8,264 nucleotides of DNA from Rhodobacteraceae bacterium UBA1957 (GTDB lineage Bacteria > Pseudomonadota > Alphaproteobacteria > Rhodobacterales > Rhodobacteraceae), in contig DDEJ01000010.1 of assembly GCA_002336405.1 (NCBI GenBank), positions 17,816 to 26,079 on the forward strand. The letters run 5' to 3'. Under the pieces are notes generated by a model. It was not told where the DNA came from and did no database searches. It saw nothing but the letters and a program-made list of their open reading frames with translations. Shown one piece after another: positions 6,022-8,264 of the stretch; position 1 is the first letter of the stretch; each line of letters starts with the position of its first letter. Position numbers and translations under genes: made by a program.

Positions 6022-6699
6022 ATGACGTTTTCTATCGTTGGGCGCTGTGCGCGCACGGGCATGTTTGGCGTGGCGATCACCACATCCTCTATCTGCGTGG
6101 GCGCGCGCTGCCCGCATGTGCGCGCTGGGGTCGGGGCTGTGGCCACACAAAATATTACTGATCCGCATCTGGCCACGCTGGTGCTCGATGCGATGGCGGT
6201 CGGGCAGGATGCAAGTGGTGCGATTGCCTCTGTGGTCAAAAATCGAGAGAATATCAGCTACCGGCAACTGACGGCAGTGGATGCCCGCGGCACGACGGCG
6301 CATTTCACCGGTGCGAATATTCTTGGCAGCCATGCGGTCAGTGAAGCCGCAGATTGTGTCGCTGCGGGCAATCTTTTATCTTCAACAGCTGTTGCCAAAG
6401 CCATATCAGACGGCTTTGGGGTCGACCCTTCGGCGCATCTGGCCGAGCGATTGCTTCAAGCGATCGAGGCGGGTGTCGCGGCGGGTGGCGAAGAGGGGCC
6501 GGTACATTCAGCCGCACTTTTGGTGGGCGACAAGATGCCGTTTCCTTTGGTTGATTTACGGGTGGATTGGGCTGAGATCAATCCAATTGGCACCCTGCGC
6601 AGCCTGTGGCAGGATTATGCGCCGCAGATGGATGATTATCTTAATCGTGCGGTCGATCCAAAGGCCGCACCCAGCTATGGAGTTGCCGGTAATTTGTAA
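6022..6699 (+). CDS. DUF1028 family, Ntn-hydrolase-like protein
   Basis: This 225-residue protein starts 'M-T-F-S-I-V-G-R-C-A-R-T-G' and continues with 'F-G-V-A-I-T-T-S', the standard opening of DUF1028. Further family features are 'G-A-V-A-T-Q-N-I-T-D-P' (38-48), 'G-N-L-L' (116-119), 'A-G-G-E-E-G-P-V-H-S-A-A-L-L-V' (154-168) and 'V-D-L-R-V-D-W' (177-183). The family is related to N-terminal-nucleophile hydrolases, and Thr2, exposed if the initiator Met is removed, is the candidate nucleophile. An amide-hydrolysing role is inferred and not demonstrated for this protein. It is the last gene of the operon, preceded by AGAGGA overlapping the Rieske stop, and would act late in the pathway. Its stop codon lies 3 bp from the stop of the convergent M20 gene. 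Confidence 0.92.
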   Translation: MTFSIVGRCARTGMFGVAITTSSICVGARCPHVRAGVGAVATQNITDPHLATLVLDAMAVGQDASGAIASVVKNRENISYRQLTAVDARGTTAHFTGANILGSHAVSEAADCVAAGNLLSSTAVAKAISDGFGVDPSAHLAERLLQAIEAGVAAGGEEGPVHSAALLVGDKMPFPLVDLRVDWAEINPIGTLRSLWQDYAPQMDDYLNRAVDPKAAPSYGVAGNL

Positions 6700-6702
6700 C
6701 GC

Positions 6703-7857
6703 TTAGAGCCCGTCGCACAGCCGGTCGATCAAGCGCGCCAACATGTTGTCACAGCGCTGGATTTGCGACACTTCGACATATTCGTCGGGCTTGTGGCCCT
6801 GCATCATCGAACCGGGACCACAGACAACGGTCGGGATGTCAAGCTGGCCTGAGAACAGTCCGCCCTCTGTGCCAAAGGCCACCTTTTTGGTGTGGTTTGC
6901 GCCGGTTAGGGATTTGACGAACCGCACCACATCGGCGCTGCCTTGGGTGTTGAGACCTGGATAGGAAAAATTCGTCTCAAAGGTGATCGCGGCCTCGTCG
7001 GCGTGTGATTTGGCGACGGTGACGATCTGTTCTGCGCGGGCTTTGATCATCGCCAAAATTTGCTGGGGATCGTCTTGTGCGACATTGCGGATTTCAAAGT
7101 CAACTTCACACAGGTTGGGCACTATATTCAACGCAATACCCCCCGTGATCCGCGCCGCATGAACCGTGGTATAGGGCACGTCATAATCATCGTCATGTGC
7201 GAAACTCTGCGTCAATTCGGTCTGTATCTCGCGCAGTGCAGTGACAAAATCACAACCCAGATGCAACGCGTTTAACGCCAGTGGTGCCAGTGCAGAATGC
7301 CCCTCGCGGCCAATACAGCGCGCTTTGATCGCAATTTTGCCCTTGTGGCCGGTGGCGACGGTCAGACTTGTAGGCTCGCCGACGATACACATCGCCGGAC
7401 GCACTGGCGCCTTTTGCAGCAGATCGATCATCGAGCGCACGCCCTGACAGCCAATTTCCTCGTCATAGGAAAACGCAAGGTGCAGTGGCGCTTTCAGCGG
7501 CCGCTGCTTTGCCTTGAGGGCAGCGGCGATGGCGCAGGCGACGAAACCCTTCATATCTGTTGTGCCACGACCGAAATATTTACCGTCCGAACAGGTGAGT
7601 TTAAATGCTGGCTTGCTCCAGACTTGACCTTCGACAGGCACCACATCGGTATGGCCCGACAGCATGACACCTCCGCTGTCGGTGGGACCTATGGTGGCCA
7701 AAAGGTTGGCCTTTGTGCCCTGTGCGTTCGGGATCAACGTCGTCTTGATATCGGCCTCGCTTAGCAGCTGCTCGATGTAATGCATCAGCGCCATATTCGA
7801 GTTTTGACTGACGGTATCGAAAGCGATCAACCTGTCCAGAATGTCTTTTGTATTCAT
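6703..7857 (-). CDS. argE: ArgE-family acetylornithine deacetylase-like M20 metallohydrolase
   Basis: This 384-residue cytosolic enzyme has the normal length and layout of dinuclear zinc M20 deacylases. Metal and catalytic residues are visible: His69 and Asp71 in 'S-G-H-T-D-V-V-P', Asp101 in 'G-T-T-D-M-K-G-F', Glu133-Glu134 in 'Y-D-E-E-I-G-C', Glu161 in 'V-G-E-P-T', and His355 in 'G-H-K-P-D-E-Y'. The dimerisation lid has 'G-R-E-G-H-S-A-L' (183-190) and 'V-P-Y-T-T-V-H' (227-233). It matches the ArgE branch, which converts N-acetylornithine to ornithine plus acetate. The position beside a catabolic operon instead suggests removal of an N-acyl or N-formyl group from a pathway product; this is inferred. 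The symbol marks family, not proven substrate. AAGGA at 7866-7870, 8 nt upstream of the ATG, supports the start. Confidence 0.9.
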   Translation of the reverse strand: MNTKDILDRLIAFDTVSQNSNMALMHYIEQLLSEADIKTTLIPNAQGTKANLLATIGPTDSGGVMLSGHTDVVPVEGQVWSKPAFKLTCSDGKYFGRGTTDMKGFVACAIAAALKAKQRPLKAPLHLAFSYDEEIGCQGVRSMIDLLQKAPVRPAMCIVGEPTSLTVATGHKGKIAIKARCIGREGHSALAPLALNALHLGCDFVTALREIQTELTQSFAHDDDYDVPYTTVHAARITGGIALNIVPNLCEVDFEIRNVAQDDPQQILAMIKARAEQIVTVAKSHADEAAITFETNFSYPGLNTQGSADVVRFVKSLTGANHTKKVAFGTEGGLFSGQLDIPTVVCGPGSMMQGHKPDEYVEVSQIQRCDNMLARLIDRLCDGL

Positions 7858-8264
7858 TTATATTGTCCTTACGTATCCGTTTTGCACAGTTTTTTCGGCG
7901 GCTGCCACCGCCCTGAGACAGCAAAACTTACATGGTGCGGCGGGATTTGCCAATCCTTGGGATCAGGCCGAACCCAACCCGTTATAGAACTGAACCTGCA
8001 TCAAATTTTGCATCCGGGGTCAAAGGGAGGCACGTTTAATGATAGATAGCGTAATGACACTTGGGGCAAAAGGACAGCGGTGATTGTTGGGTGTCATCGT
8101 GCCGTCTTAGGCCTGCACAAAAAGCTGTTTTACCCATCGATTAGGCGCGGGCCTACTGTGCGAGATCCGTTTTGACGGTCCGGCGTCTCTGGAGGTTCGG
8201 TAATCGTGCGACCTTATACGCAATCATCTAATTTGGGCACGATACAATGTGTACAGTGGGGGGG
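7858..8264. other. 407-bp stretch without a convincing gene; leader of the M20 gene at its left end
   Basis: No frame gives a recognisable protein. The left end must hold the minus-strand promoter and leader of the M20 gene. A GC-rich hairpin, GGCGG (7897-7901) with CCGCC (7908-7912), would lie in that leader. GTTATA at 7981-7986, read on the minus strand as TATAAC, is a possible -10 box without a clear -35. A plus-strand mini-ORF is at 8039-8083 (listed separately). A direct repeat TGCATC occurs at 7997 and 8009. The right end (8084-8264) shows nothing I can assign, and its neighbour lies outside the window. Confidence 0.5.
8039..8083 (+). CDS. 14-codon mini-ORF with a good ribosome site (doubtful)
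   Basis: AAAGGGAGG (8022-8030) is spaced 8 nt before an ATG that opens only 14 codons (M-I-D-S-V-M-T-L-G-A-K-G-Q-R) before a TGA. This could be a leader peptide, the broken start of a lost gene, or chance. The peptide lacks an obvious run of one amino acid, so classic attenuation is not indicated. No downstream plus-strand gene begins before the window ends. Confidence 0.2.
   Translation: MIDSVMTLGAKGQR

Noticed and set aside
7897..7912. GC-rich hairpin as an intrinsic terminator
   Set aside because: The T-run lies before the stem on the plus strand and appears as As after it on the minus strand, so neither direction gives a stem followed by Us.
7990..8040. Possible insertion-sequence end (TGCATC repeat followed by a GGGTCAAAGGG-type run)
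   Set aside because: The wording loosely recalls subterminal repeats of some insertion sequences, but no transposase, partner inverted repeat or target duplication is visible.
7780..8049. Plus-strand 89-codon frame across the M20 start and its upstream region
   Set aside because: It begins antisense to the secure M20 gene and has no domain signal; treated as a shadow.

Overview
The window looks like a piece of an alphaproteobacterial chromosome with moderate GC. Gene families and protein style suggest a marine Rhodobacterales-type (roseobacter) organism, but that is an inference and no taxonomic marker gene is present. No tRNA, rRNA, CRISPR array or intact mobile element was seen.

Layout, left to right. 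(1) Positions 1-841, minus strand: a small exported DUF2141 protein followed 13 bp later by the N-terminal 121 codons of a secreted, Tat-type carotenoid oxygenase (RPE65/CCD family) that runs off the left edge. (2) Positions 842-1379: about 540 bp without a convincing gene, with weak hairpins and a cluster of TTGAGG words. (3) Positions 1380-2291, minus strand: a LysR-type regulator, divergent from the next operon across a 112-bp AT-rich control region that holds a T-N11-A palindrome. (4) Positions 2404-6699, plus strand: five tightly spaced genes encoding a flavin reductase (HpaC/RutF-like), a group D flavin monooxygenase (HpaB-like), a RidA-family protein, a Rieske non-heme iron oxygenase and a DUF1028 (Ntn-hydrolase-like) protein. 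(5) Positions 6703-7857, minus strand: an ArgE-family M20 metallo-deacylase whose stop codon lies 3 bp from the DUF1028 stop. (6) Positions 7858-8264: a stretch with no convincing gene.

Reading the core as a unit: the LysR protein probably controls a catabolic operon. In it, the flavin reductase supplies reduced flavin to the HpaB-like monooxygenase, and the Rieske enzyme performs a second oxygenation. RidA would process a reactive enamine, imine or carbamate-type intermediate. DUF1028 and/or the M20 enzyme would hydrolyse an amide or N-acyl product. Two oxygenases, a Rid protein and amide-type hydrolases together suggest breakdown of a nitrogen-containing, possibly N-methylated or heterocyclic compound. 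Candidate substrates are homarine, trigonelline, other betaines or pyrrole/pyridine carboxylates. The substrate cannot be fixed from sequence alone. The residues departing from the classical HpaB and RidA active sites argue against a plain 4-hydroxyphenylacetate pathway.
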